From JACMLD01 sp039919885 (GTDB lineage: Bacteria; Bacteroidota; Bacteroidia; Chitinophagales; Chitinophagaceae): DNA of 64,000 bases. The first letter of the stretch is position 1; the number at the start of each line of letters is the position of its first letter. Below, in pieces: positions 27,361 to 36,077 of the stretch. The translations under genes and the position numbers were made by a program. The notes beneath the pieces were generated by a model. It ran no database searches, was not told where the DNA came from, and saw nothing but the letters and a program-made list of their open reading frames with translations. The DNA lies in assembly GCA_039919885.1 (NCBI GenBank), contig JBDSEV010000037.1, positions 38,333-102,332 of the forward strand, in the 5' to 3' direction.

Positions 27361-28350
27361 TTATTTTTTGAGGTACATCACTTCTTTTACCAGCTTGACC
27401 GTTCTTGGCACATCCGGCAATGCAAGCGCTACCAGGTTGGGCGCATAATGCAGGGGTGCGTCAGCAGCGGTTATCCGGCGTATCGGCGCATCCAGGTAAT
27501 CGAATCCTTCCTTTTGGATACGGTAAGCGATCTCAGAAGAAATGGAAGCAAAAGGCCACTGTTCTTCAACGATCACCAAACGATTGGTTTTTTTAACGCT
27601 TTCGAGGATGGTCATCCAGTCGAGCGGTCGGATACTCCGCATATCAATTACTTCCGCACTAATGTTTTCTTTCTCCAGCTCGGCAGCAGCACCGAGGGCC
27701 ACTTTCATCATTTTATTCCAGGAAACAATGGTAACATCGGTACCTGTCCGTCTAATAACTGCTTTGCCAATAGGAATGTAATACTCTTCTTCAGGTACTT
27801 CGCCCTTTTCACCATACATCACCTCACTCTCCATGAAAATAACGGGATCTTCTTCGTAACGAATGGCTTGCTTCAGCAAACCTTTTGCGTCATATGGATT
27901 GCTGGGCGAAATAACTTTTAACCCGGGTATGTTAGCATAATAACTTTCAAATGCGGTAGAGTGCTGGGCACCCAACTGTCCCGCAGAGCCGTTCGGCCCC
28001 CTGAACACTATCGGGCAGGAAACCTGGCCACCACTCATCGCCAGCATTTTAGAAGCCGTATTCAGGATCTGGTCGAGCGCCAAAACGGCAAAGTTCCAGG
28101 TCATGTATTCAATAACCGGCCGTAACCCCTGCTGCGCCGCGCCCACCGCCACCGCGGTAAAACCCAGCTCAGAAATGGGTGTATCAATTACTCTTTTTGG
28201 ACCAAATTCATCCAGCATTCCCTGCGTTACTTTATAAGCACCATTGTATTCTGCCACCTCTTCCCCCATGATAAAAACACGGTCATCGCGCCGCATCTCC
28301 TCATTCATCGCCTCACGCAAAGCTTCCCTGAATGCTATTGATCTTGCCAT
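27361..28350 (-). CDS. pdhB: Pyruvate dehydrogenase E1 component, beta subunit
   Basis: 329 residues from ATG 28350. The longer reading from 28377 would begin upstream of the candidate transcription start. Family motifs include AFREALREAMNEEM, the E1-beta phrase GEEVAEYNGAYKVTQGM, RVIDTPISELGFTAVAVGAA, GPNGSAGQLGAQHST (with His for cofactor and substrate contacts) and VIDMRSIRPLDW. It pairs with an alpha subunit to decarboxylate pyruvate with thiamine diphosphate and pass the acetyl group to E2. The alpha subunit is not adjacent. A branched-chain 2-oxoacid E1 beta is an alternative, but the motifs fit pyruvate best. Confidence 0.93.
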   Translation of the reverse strand: MARSIAFREALREAMNEEMRRDDRVFIMGEEVAEYNGAYKVTQGMLDEFGPKRVIDTPISELGFTAVAVGAAQQGLRPVIEYMTWNFAVLALDQILNTASKMLAMSGGQVSCPIVFRGPNGSAGQLGAQHSTAFESYYANIPGLKVISPSNPYDAKGLLKQAIRYEEDPVIFMESEVMYGEKGEVPEEEYYIPIGKAVIRRTGTDVTIVSWNKMMKVALGAAAELEKENISAEVIDMRSIRPLDWMTILESVKKTNRLVIVEEQWPFASISSEIAYRIQKEGFDYLDAPIRRITAADAPLHYAPNLVALALPDVPRTVKLVKEVMYLKK

Positions 28351-28374
28351 ACTATATACTTGTTTAAAGTGGGG

Positions 28375-28406
28375 CAAAAATATTGCAAGGCAGGCATAGT
28401 AGCAAA
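28375..28406 (-). promoter_or_regulatory. Bacteroidota-type promoter of pdhB
   Basis: On the - strand: TTTG (28406-28403), exactly 20 nt, then TATTTTTG (28382-28375), a full match to both elements. The pdhB ATG at 28350 is 24 bases downstream of the -7 element. Confidence 0.75.
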
Positions 28407-28584
28407 AGTTTTACAATGCGCAGCAGACCGTGCTGAGTACCTATTCAAATCACTGACTTGCAGTGACAGGCACTTACCGGATACGGCAAAAACCACCACC
28501 ATGTCAAAGCAGGTGAAGCCCGGTGCATCTGGTTCTTTTTCTCTTTCTTTGCAGCTGAATAATTTGTACCTTAATTTAAGTTGA

Positions 28585-29916
28585 ATGAATGAATCATTGC
28601 ATACAGGGAAGCAATTAACAGCAACACAGGCAACCGATCCCGGGCTGCCTTCCATGCAGGTTTTTAAATTTGGCGGGGCAAGTGTGAACAGTGTTGAAAG
28701 AATTAAAAACCTGGCTGCCATCATCCGTACTTTTCCTCAACAAAAAATGCTGATCGTGATTTCCGCGATGGGCAAAACAACCAATGCACTTGAAAAAGTG
28801 GTGGAGGCTTTTTTCAACCGGCAGCAGGAGCAGGCTTTGCAATTGTTTGAGGAGGTAAAAAATCAACACCTTGCAACTGCCAGGGATTTGCTGGTGCAGC
28901 GCTACCCGGCGTGTGAAGCACAGCTGCGCGATTTTTTTACAGAAGTGGAATGGTTGCTGCACGACAATCCGGTACGCGAATTCGATTATTATTACGACCA
29001 GGTAGTTTGTGCCGGGGAGCTATTGTCTACTGCAATCGTGGGCGCCTTCCTGAACGAACAAGGCATTGCCAACCAATGGTTGGATGTGCGCGATACTTTC
29101 AGGACGGACGACAATTTCCGTGATGCAAATATTGACATAGCTTTTACCACCCGCCGGATAATTGAAAACATAGTACCTGTTTTTGCAACAACCGATTTGG
29201 TGATTACGCAGGGATTTATCGGGTCTACCGACGAAAATGAAAGCACTACGCTTGGGCGTGAGGGAAGCGATTATTCTGCAGCCATTTTTGCCAATATACT
29301 GGATGCACAAAGCCTTAGTATTTGGAAAGATGTAGAAGGCGTGATGAATGCGGACCCGAAAATTTTTCCGGACGCGCAACTCATCAGCGAACTGAATTAC
29401 GACGAGATCATTGAGATGGCCTATTATGGTGCGCAGGTAATTCATCCAAAAACAATCAAGCCGTTGCAGAATAAAGATATTCCGCTGCGCGTGAAATGTT
29501 TTTTGGACCCCTCCCTGCCGGGCACCATGATTCACAATAAAAACCTGGGCGTGCTGCCGTCTATCATCGTGGTAAAAGATGACCAGGTGCTGGTGCACCT
29601 GCACACACAGGATTTTTCTTTCATCGGCGAGCAACCCATGAGCAGACTGTATGAAATATTTGCGGAGATCAAAATTAAACCTAACCTTATACAGACCGGC
29701 GCAGTGAGCCTGGTGGTTTGCCTGGATGACCGGCCCGACAAAATAGAAAAGCTGGCTGTTACCGCCGCCGCAATGTTTGAGGTGGTAGTGGAAAGGGGCT
29801 TGTCGCTGTTGACCATCCGGCATTATAAAGAACCATTGCTGCTAAGACTTACGGAAGGCAAAAAGACGGTATTAAGGCAGCAAAGTGAAGACACGGTGCA
29901 GGTACTAGTAAGATAA
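28585..29916 (+). CDS. Aspartate kinase (monofunctional)
   Basis: 443 residues from ATG 28585. The conserved N-terminus VFKFGGASV begins at an internal ATG (28654, MQVFKFGG), which may be the true start, since family members usually begin there. Kinase motifs include the FDYYYDQVVCAGELLST segment, ITQGFIGSTDENESTTLGREGSDYSA split as catalytic and ATP-binding regions, and IWKDVEGVMNADPK. The C-terminal part (about 325-440) is an ACT region with QDFSFIGEQPMS. It phosphorylates aspartate, the first step to lysine, threonine, methionine and diaminopimelate for the wall. There is no homoserine dehydrogenase domain. ACT domains suggest feedback control by an amino acid. Confidence 0.95.
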   Translation: MNESLHTGKQLTATQATDPGLPSMQVFKFGGASVNSVERIKNLAAIIRTFPQQKMLIVISAMGKTTNALEKVVEAFFNRQQEQALQLFEEVKNQHLATARDLLVQRYPACEAQLRDFFTEVEWLLHDNPVREFDYYYDQVVCAGELLSTAIVGAFLNEQGIANQWLDVRDTFRTDDNFRDANIDIAFTTRRIIENIVPVFATTDLVITQGFIGSTDENESTTLGREGSDYSAAIFANILDAQSLSIWKDVEGVMNADPKIFPDAQLISELNYDEIIEMAYYGAQVIHPKTIKPLQNKDIPLRVKCFLDPSLPGTMIHNKNLGVLPSIIVVKDDQVLVHLHTQDFSFIGEQPMSRLYEIFAEIKIKPNLIQTGAVSLVVCLDDRPDKIEKLAVTAAAMFEVVVERGLSLLTIRHYKEPLLLRLTEGKKTVLRQQSEDTVQVLVR

Positions 29917-30050
29917 TATGGCTCTTGGTTCTGGTTGGTAGCACACGAGCCGGACATTTGTGGTGCACGCGTCCACGAAACAAGGCCGAACCACGGCGCC
30001 AGGGTTGCAATTTTTCATAATTCACAGCGCATAATTTATTTACACGTATC

Positions 30051-30563
30051 ATGGAAAAAAACAGTCATGCAGTTACGGCCGCGGGGCCGGACCAAGGTCA
30101 ATTACTATCTGTTGCGGGCGGCAGCTACCGCATTGTAATTTCGGGTAAAGAAACCGGCGGTGCTTATGCTGTAATTGATATGCTGGTACCACCGGGTGGC
30201 GGACCCGGACCGCATGCGCACCCGGCAATACAGGAATCATTTTATGTGGTTGCCGGAGAAGTGGAAGTAAAAACTTCCCTGCAAACCTATACTGCCGGCA
30301 AGGGATCATTTATCAATATACCGCTCGGCGGCATCATTCACTGTTTTAAAAATAAGTCGGATAAGCCAGCACAATTACTTTGTATGGTAGTGCCGGCCGG
30401 GCTGGAAGATTTTTTCCTGGAAATAGGGCAACCCGCTACCGACCGCAGCTTTGTTCCTCCTCCTCCAATGGATGCTGCCGCCCTGAAAAAGCTAACGGAC
30501 ATTGCAGAAAAACATGGCCAGTTATTGTATCCCCCGGATTATCTTGATAATGTCCCAAAATAA
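30051..30563 (+). CDS. Cupin-domain protein
   Basis: 170 residues. The cupin metal site is seen as PGPHAHPAIQESFYVVAGEVEV (His, His and Glu ligands, about residues 57-68) and GGIIHCFKN (last His, about 100). The C-terminal 60 residues continue after the barrel with LCMVVPAGLEDFFLEIG, the form seen in quercetin dioxygenase-like cupins. The reaction cannot be predicted, since many cupins of this size bind iron, manganese or zinc and act as oxygenases, isomerases or storage proteins. It stands alone, 134 bases after the aspartate kinase gene. Confidence 0.9.
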   Translation: MEKNSHAVTAAGPDQGQLLSVAGGSYRIVISGKETGGAYAVIDMLVPPGGGPGPHAHPAIQESFYVVAGEVEVKTSLQTYTAGKGSFINIPLGGIIHCFKNKSDKPAQLLCMVVPAGLEDFFLEIGQPATDRSFVPPPPMDAAALKKLTDIAEKHGQLLYPPDYLDNVPK

Positions 30564-30619
30564 TCAGGGGGCTATGTGAAATAAACTGCTAGTGCTCCAT
30601 CTTTCAAAAATTAATTACT

Positions 30620-30696
30620 GGGCGGGGGCGAGCCCCGCCCCTACGTGTTGCATTTATGAATGGTACGCCTGGGCAGGGGCAAGCCCTGCCCCCACG
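30620..30696. repeat. Pair of GC-rich palindromic (REP-like) repeats
   Basis: Two 26-base units, 30620-30645 and 30671-30696, are 51 bases apart and differ at a few positions, mostly in ways that keep the palindrome (GGGCGGGGGCGAGCCCCGCC versus GGGCAGGGGCAAGCCCTGCC). Each ends in TACG or CACG and is followed by a matching GCATTTAT. They lie between the cupin gene and a converging lipoprotein gene and are far richer in GC than their surroundings. Such elements resemble REP or Y-REP repeats that can be spread by RAYT-type transposases. Confidence 0.75.
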
Positions 30697-30708
30697 GTTT
30701 CGCATTTA

Positions 30709-31833
30709 TTAACGACCGTAGATGGTTCGCATACGATTCTCGAATTGGCTCATCAGTTGCCTGGTAAGCGCCCGGTACAATTCATCATAGCTGGGCTGCT
30801 CGCTATAAGCCCCCCGGATGATTGCCCAGTCTTTGTCGCTGAGTGCACGCTTATCTCCGGTATAGCTGCCCGTTAGTTTCTCCCAGGTATACTGCGCCGA
30901 CACCCGGTCGCTCCCCACCATCCGGCGCTCAGCAGCATCGGTAATCCGGTAATCCATGCTGGCGCGCGAATCAATTAAACGCCGTGTAACATTTACGGTT
31001 GCAGATACCGTGTAGGTTCTTGATTTTTTTGAATCTTTATCGTCCTTTTCCGTAATCTCTTTTGATACCGTATAAGATTCGCGGTTGGAACCCATCTGCC
31101 CAAACCAAATATCGTATACGTTGATGTCCATGAACTGATCCGCGCGTACTTCGCGCGCACGCGGTTCGCTGGTATTGTAAAACTTATAATAATGACTGTT
31201 ACCAATATTATTCAAAGAAGAAACTATATCGTTCTGGAAAAAATTGCCGTTCACCTGGTAATTACTAAACCGCTGATCAAATTTGTCGACAATTATATTA
31301 ACAATGGCCAGGTCATACGCTTCGGCCATCCGGTCATCTACGTCCTTATAGCCCTGCACATAAGCAGTCACCTGCTTAAAATTCTCATAGGCTTTTTGTG
31401 CACTCACCCGATCGCCGCGCTGCAACAGATCCATGCCACGGTCGTAACGGAATTCCGCTGCATTGTCAGCGGCGGTAGCTACTGCGGTGGCATAATTTGT
31501 GGCGTTTACATGACTAAAAGCGGCCGGCGTAGCAGCAACGGCCGTATACATTTTTTGAAGGGCCACATAATCGTGGTAAATGATATCTAGTTTCTGGGCA
31601 CTTTTAGCACCGTTGCCCGCAGCAGCAATTGAATGCTCATATTTGCTGACCGCCTCGTTGTACGCCTGGGGCAAAATTGCGGCAGCGGTTGCATTGTCGG
31701 GTTTTTTACGGAGATCGTCCAGCGAAGAATACAAGGCCTTGTCGTACTGGCCTTCATCGAATAATTTTTTGGTGGATTTACATGCGGCCAATAGAATCAT
31801 TGCCAGAATGAGGCAGGTAATAAAGGGTTTCAT
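30709..31833 (-). CDS. Lipoprotein with TPR-like N-terminal half
   Basis: 374 residues with a lipoprotein signal (MKPFITCLILAMILLAAC, Cys at 18). The first half is helical and opens with FDEGQYDKALYSSLDDLRKKPDN, typical of a TPR-like unit. The second half is beta-rich and includes ICDIWFG-type text (DINVYDIWFGQMGSNRESY) and repeated ionic segments. I do not recognise a named domain. It may act on the outer or inner membrane as a scaffold. The GC-rich repeat pair lies just beyond its stop. Confidence 0.8.
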   Translation of the reverse strand: MKPFITCLILAMILLAACKSTKKLFDEGQYDKALYSSLDDLRKKPDNATAAAILPQAYNEAVSKYEHSIAAAGNGAKSAQKLDIIYHDYVALQKMYTAVAATPAAFSHVNATNYATAVATAADNAAEFRYDRGMDLLQRGDRVSAQKAYENFKQVTAYVQGYKDVDDRMAEAYDLAIVNIIVDKFDQRFSNYQVNGNFFQNDIVSSLNNIGNSHYYKFYNTSEPRAREVRADQFMDINVYDIWFGQMGSNRESYTVSKEITEKDDKDSKKSRTYTVSATVNVTRRLIDSRASMDYRITDAAERRMVGSDRVSAQYTWEKLTGSYTGDKRALSDKDWAIIRGAYSEQPSYDELYRALTRQLMSQFENRMRTIYGR

Positions 31834-32015
31834 TTGTTCAACATTTTAAGGCCGACAAATTACAAAATCTTTTGTGAAGCTGTGTAATCGGTTCCGCATA
31901 CCGGAAAGGATTGCTGCATGCGTACGTAAAAAAATGCGGTCGAAAGATTGTTCGGCAACAGGAAGTTTAGTACCAATTTGGCTGGATGGCAATCTCCGCA
32001 ATGGGTACCAGCAAA

Positions 32016-33194
32016 TTAATCAGCTTCCACGTAAATTGTTTGCTTTAGCCGGATAGCAATCGGCTTTTCCAGGCGAATGGCGGGAGACCAGGACGGCATC
32101 GCTTCAAACCTTTCAATAATCAGGTTATTCATTTCGTTGCTGGCGCCCCGGATCACTTTCGGCAATATCGTTTTGCCGTCTTTGGTTACTATGTATTCAA
32201 CTGTAATAAATGTCTTTTTTTGATCTGCCGGTAACATGGTCACCAGTTCTTTTGATAAATTATCCAGGAACTTTTGGAAAGCTTCCGCCCCACCCTCGTA
32301 TACGGGCAATTTATTCACTGAATTTTCCAGTTCCGTAACGTCAAATTTCACCGGGGTAGCTTCTTTGCGTTTCACCAGCTTTACCTCAGGTTTCAAATCT
32401 TCCGTGGCCATTTTCACATCCTCCCCAAAAACATATTCTCCCTGCTCGTTCACCATTATAACGGGCAAATTTTTATGTTTATCAAAATAGAAAAAAACTT
32501 GCTTTAACTTCTCCGTCATTTTTTTATACTCCGGAGAATCTTTCACGTATTTGCCCAGGTAATCGATGCTGCGGGCGTTTTTAAATGAAACGGGAAAAAT
32601 ATGGACCGGTATAAAATCTTCGCCCTGGTTTTTTGCCTGTGTGGCAAGGATGTATAATTCTTCGATCTGCGTATCAGTAATCGGTATACAACCGGTGGTA
32701 ACGCAACTTCCATGAATATAAATATCCCCGCCAGGCTGCAGTGAGTCGCTTAGCATCCTGTCTGAAGCGTTTGGATAATTGAGCCCCAATGAAAGGTGAT
32801 AACTGCTGCGGGGATTAAATTCGTTGATATAATAAAACCCTTCCGGTACCTGGTAGTCGCCCGCCATTCTTTTGGGACCGAGCGTCCCCGCCAGTGCACA
32901 GACCTTGTACGTTTTGAATAATTTATATGGATCGTTTTTCTCCTGTTTCACCCATACTTCCAGCTGGCTATCATATTTAAAAGACCGGATATAGAGATAT
33001 TTTGCCGGCCACTGCAACTTTTTTTCTTCAAATTGTTTTATCAGCGTATCCTCTTTTCTTTTTAATGCCTCGTTGAAAACGGGGAATGATCGCTGGTAAT
33101 TGACAAAATTGAAATCGGGGGCGGAGGTCTGCGCGCCCGTGCTGCAACATGCACCGGTAAAAGCCAGTAAAAACAAGAATCTGATCATTGCCAT
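32016..33194 (-). CDS. L,D-transpeptidase (YkuD) fused to a TonB C-terminal domain
   Basis: 392 residues from ATG 33194 (a longer reading to 33293 lacks a sensible start). A signal peptide follows (MAMIRFLFLLAFTGACCSTGAQ). The YkuD domain spans about residues 40-230: RYLYIRSFKYD-like strand, GTLGPKRMAGDYQVPEGFY, and the active site HGSCVTTGCIPI (about 160-171) with its catalytic Cys and upstream His. After a lysine-rich linker, the C-terminal 95 residues (about 297-390) resemble TonB_C, including EYIVTKDGKTILPKVIRG and the closing RLKQTIYVE. YkuD enzymes make or attach 3-3 cross-links in peptidoglycan. A TonB end on such an enzyme is uncommon and might anchor it near TonB-dependent receptors or bind peptidoglycan. 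Confidence 0.82.
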   Translation of the reverse strand: MAMIRFLFLLAFTGACCSTGAQTSAPDFNFVNYQRSFPVFNEALKRKEDTLIKQFEEKKLQWPAKYLYIRSFKYDSQLEVWVKQEKNDPYKLFKTYKVCALAGTLGPKRMAGDYQVPEGFYYINEFNPRSSYHLSLGLNYPNASDRMLSDSLQPGGDIYIHGSCVTTGCIPITDTQIEELYILATQAKNQGEDFIPVHIFPVSFKNARSIDYLGKYVKDSPEYKKMTEKLKQVFFYFDKHKNLPVIMVNEQGEYVFGEDVKMATEDLKPEVKLVKRKEATPVKFDVTELENSVNKLPVYEGGAEAFQKFLDNLSKELVTMLPADQKKTFITVEYIVTKDGKTILPKVIRGASNEMNNLIIERFEAMPSWSPAIRLEKPIAIRLKQTIYVEAD

Positions 33195-33464
33195 AATATG
33201 TCTTTCATAAAACGGATAGAAGCGCAACTTATTACCCAAAATACGCACCGAGTCACTAAAATTACCACAAATGCGTTTCAAATGGTAAAGCACCTATCCA
33301 CGACTGGGGAAAAGTGCAGCCCATTTGTTTTGTACGCTGAAAACCAGTCGCTAAAGAAGCAAAGCTAAAAAGTTAAAAGTTTTAATCGGTACTGCAGGTA
33401 TTGCAGCTATTTCTCATTTATCGTATTGCGCGTTGCCTTATTTTTACCGTATAAACAACGTTGT

Positions 33465-34589
33465 ATGCAAAAAATAGGGATACTGGGGGGCGGGCAATTG
33501 GGAAGAATGTTATTACAGGCGGCAGCCAATTACCCGGTGGAAACGTTTGTAATGGAAAATGATCCGGAATGCCCGGCGGCGCATCTTTGCCACCATTTTA
33601 CACAAGGCGATATCCGCAATTTTGAAGATGTTTATAATTTTGGTAAAGGGCTCCATGCCATTACCATTGAAATTGAAAATGTAAATGAAGATGCGCTTGA
33701 AAAACTGGAAAGTGAAGGCGTCAAGGTTTACCCGAAACCATCGGCCCTCCGCATTATCAAAAACAAGATATTGCAGAAGCAGTTTTACAAGGAGCACCAG
33801 CTGCCCACCGCGGCATTTGTAATTACCAAAAATTTACTGGAACTGAATAACCAGCAGACTTTTTTACCTGCCGTACACAAAATAGCCGAAGGTGGCTACG
33901 ATGGCCGCGGCGTACAGGTTATCATGAAAACAGCAGACATCAGCAAAGGCTTTGATGCTCCCGCCATCCTGGAAAAAATGGTGGAGATACAAAAAGAGAT
34001 TGCGCAGATTGTAGCCATTAATGAAAAAGGCGAGACCGCGCTTTACCCTGCGGTTGACATGGTGTTTAATAAAGACCTGAACCTGCTTGATTACCAGATC
34101 AGCCCTGCTGACATACCAGATAAAGCCTGCTGGAAAATAGAAGCCATTGCTATCAGCCTGGTAAAAAACCTGAAAAGCCCCGGCATCTTTGCAGTAGAAT
34201 TTTTTATTGACCGCAACGGCGACGTCTTTGTAAATGAGACTGCCCCGCGCGTACACAATAGCGGGCACCATACCATTGAAGGCAATTACAGCTCCCAGTT
34301 TGATATGCTCTGGCGGATAATGCTGGGCTACCCGCTGGGGAACACGGACCATATTTTACCTGCGGCCATTGTAAACCTCCTGGGTGCAGACGGATGCGAA
34401 GGCATTGCGAAATACGATGGCATGAACGAAGTGCTTTCAATGGACAATGTGTTTGTCCATGTCTACGGTAAGAAGAAAACCAAACCTGGTAGAAAAATGG
34501 GACATATTACCATCCTGAGCAATGAAAAGCAGGAACTCACGCACAAGGCGCATACAATAAAACGAACCATTAAAGTGATTGCAGAATAA
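33465..34589 (+). CDS. purK: 5-(carboxyamino)imidazole ribonucleotide synthase
   Basis: 374 residues from ATG 33465, which gives the family start MQKIGILGGGQLGRML; earlier in-frame starts add no conserved residues. The ATP-grasp fold is shown by AEGGYDGRGVQVI, EKMVEIQKEIAQIV, and VEFFIDRNGDVFVNETAPRVHNSGH. It uses ATP and bicarbonate to carboxylate aminoimidazole ribonucleotide in purine synthesis. The next enzyme of the pathway, PurE, is encoded 6 kb away on the same strand beyond an efflux operon. Confidence 0.96.
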   Translation: MQKIGILGGGQLGRMLLQAAANYPVETFVMENDPECPAAHLCHHFTQGDIRNFEDVYNFGKGLHAITIEIENVNEDALEKLESEGVKVYPKPSALRIIKNKILQKQFYKEHQLPTAAFVITKNLLELNNQQTFLPAVHKIAEGGYDGRGVQVIMKTADISKGFDAPAILEKMVEIQKEIAQIVAINEKGETALYPAVDMVFNKDLNLLDYQISPADIPDKACWKIEAIAISLVKNLKSPGIFAVEFFIDRNGDVFVNETAPRVHNSGHHTIEGNYSSQFDMLWRIMLGYPLGNTDHILPAAIVNLLGADGCEGIAKYDGMNEVLSMDNVFVHVYGKKKTKPGRKMGHITILSNEKQELTHKAHTIKRTIKVIAE

Positions 34590-34619
34590 GGACGCTGTTC
34601 ATTTGCTGATCATTCCGCG

Positions 34620-35945
34620 TTACGGCACTAATTTATTGGTGAGCCTTTTCAACTCTATCTCTGAAGATTTTGACGCGTAACTAAGGTTAATTAAACTGAA
34701 TGCAGCTGTTGTAAAGCCCTGTTGTGCCAATGTAATATCTACAATGGTTGCCTGGCGTAATTGAAAACGTTGCAATACCAGGTCGAGTAATTGCTGGGAA
34801 AGATCGAGCGTTTTTTTTGCAGTATCCAGCTGGATCAAAGATGAAGCATACGCCTGGTAAGTCCTCACTGCGTTAGAACTGTAATCGCGTATGAGTATAT
34901 CCTTTTGCAAATCTGCGTTGCGGGTATTTATCCCCGCTATTTTCTCCTGTCTTTTATAGACTGACCCATTGTAAATCGGGATAATAAAATTGCCGCCCAC
35001 AAACGGACCATTGTTCTGGTTGAGCAGCGTTTGTCCAGCGGAGGTTTGGTTGCGGTTATAATTGTACCCGGCATTCAGGCGTACGGTTGGGTAACGTTGC
35101 GCAGCGGTTTCTCTTTCAATAAGTTCGTTTATGCGGATTTGGCCTGTGGCAGCAATGATATCCGGATTATCGCTAAGGTTGTCAAGTACGTTGCCCAGTA
35201 CAATCGACCGGTCAACCAGGATGGTATCAATGATTATTACGCTGGAATCCGGCCTGAGTGTCAGTTGGGTAAGCAAAGCGGTCTTCGACTGGTCGATGAT
35301 CAATTGCTGTTGCGCTTTTGACTGCACCAGGTTGTTCAGGTCCAGTTGCGATTGGAACAGGTCGGCATTATTGGCCAACCCAACGCTTTGCTGTGCTTTG
35401 ATAATGTCGAGTCTTTTTTCGGCAACGGCTATCGACTGGTCAAAAGTTTTCAAATATCCCTGCTGCCGCACCACGTCGTAGTAGCTGGTCATTACCGCGG
35501 CAATCACATTTTGGATCTGCGCAGTTACGTATTGCTGGCTTTGTTTTTCCAGTTCCGCAAGTCTTTTTTTGGTGGCCACCACGCGCATGCCATTGTATAA
35601 AAGCAAAGACCCGCTCACACCGGAAGATAGCTGGTTAGACGTTGCGCCATTGCTTTGTATTGAATAAATAGAGTCCGCCCCGCCCGCCGTGCGCCGGTTA
35701 ATTTTCTGATTGATGTTTAATGATTGCTCATTGTCTGAGCCCGTAGCGGTAACCAATGGCAGGCCGCCAGCAATGCCCGTGTTGTTATTAATATCGGCTA
35801 TCTGCTGATTGTTTCTTACCAGTTGTATGTCGAGGCTATTTTTAAGGGCAATGGCAACGGCGTCCTGTAAACGCAGGGGTGGTTGCGCAATGGCTGCCGT
35901 GTATAAGCTCAATAATAAAATAGAAAATAAGTACCGCATGATCAT
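34620..35945 (-). CDS. TolC-family outer-membrane efflux protein
   Basis: 441 residues with a signal peptide (MIMRYLFSILLLSLYTAAIAQ) and the start of the mature protein LRLQDAVAIALKNSLDIQL, as in TolC proteins. Long helical regions with coiled-coil character alternate with two beta parts (RLNAGYNYNRNQTSAGQ in the second half). It forms the trimeric exit duct of the RND pump encoded just upstream on the same strand (adaptor, pump, then this gene). The stop is 30 bases from the purK stop on the opposite strand. Confidence 0.94.
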   Translation of the reverse strand: MIMRYLFSILLLSLYTAAIAQPPLRLQDAVAIALKNSLDIQLVRNNQQIADINNNTGIAGGLPLVTATGSDNEQSLNINQKINRRTAGGADSIYSIQSNGATSNQLSSGVSGSLLLYNGMRVVATKKRLAELEKQSQQYVTAQIQNVIAAVMTSYYDVVRQQGYLKTFDQSIAVAEKRLDIIKAQQSVGLANNADLFQSQLDLNNLVQSKAQQQLIIDQSKTALLTQLTLRPDSSVIIIDTILVDRSIVLGNVLDNLSDNPDIIAATGQIRINELIERETAAQRYPTVRLNAGYNYNRNQTSAGQTLLNQNNGPFVGGNFIIPIYNGSVYKRQEKIAGINTRNADLQKDILIRDYSSNAVRTYQAYASSLIQLDTAKKTLDLSQQLLDLVLQRFQLRQATIVDITLAQQGFTTAAFSLINLSYASKSSEIELKRLTNKLVP

Positions 35946-36077
35946 TTATAAATTATTCCGTACTAATCGCAATAAACATTTTTTTAAGCCGGTAAGTCGT
36001 GGCAATCATTTATGAAAACATGCTTACCGCATCGTCACCGCCGCACGGCTCCCTGCCAGCGGTTGAAAACAGCGTAC

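Noticed and set aside
28585..28653. N-terminal 23-residue extension of aspartate kinase as a signal or regulatory peptide
   Set aside because: It shows no signal features and the family normally starts at the internal ATG 28654; it may simply be untranslated.
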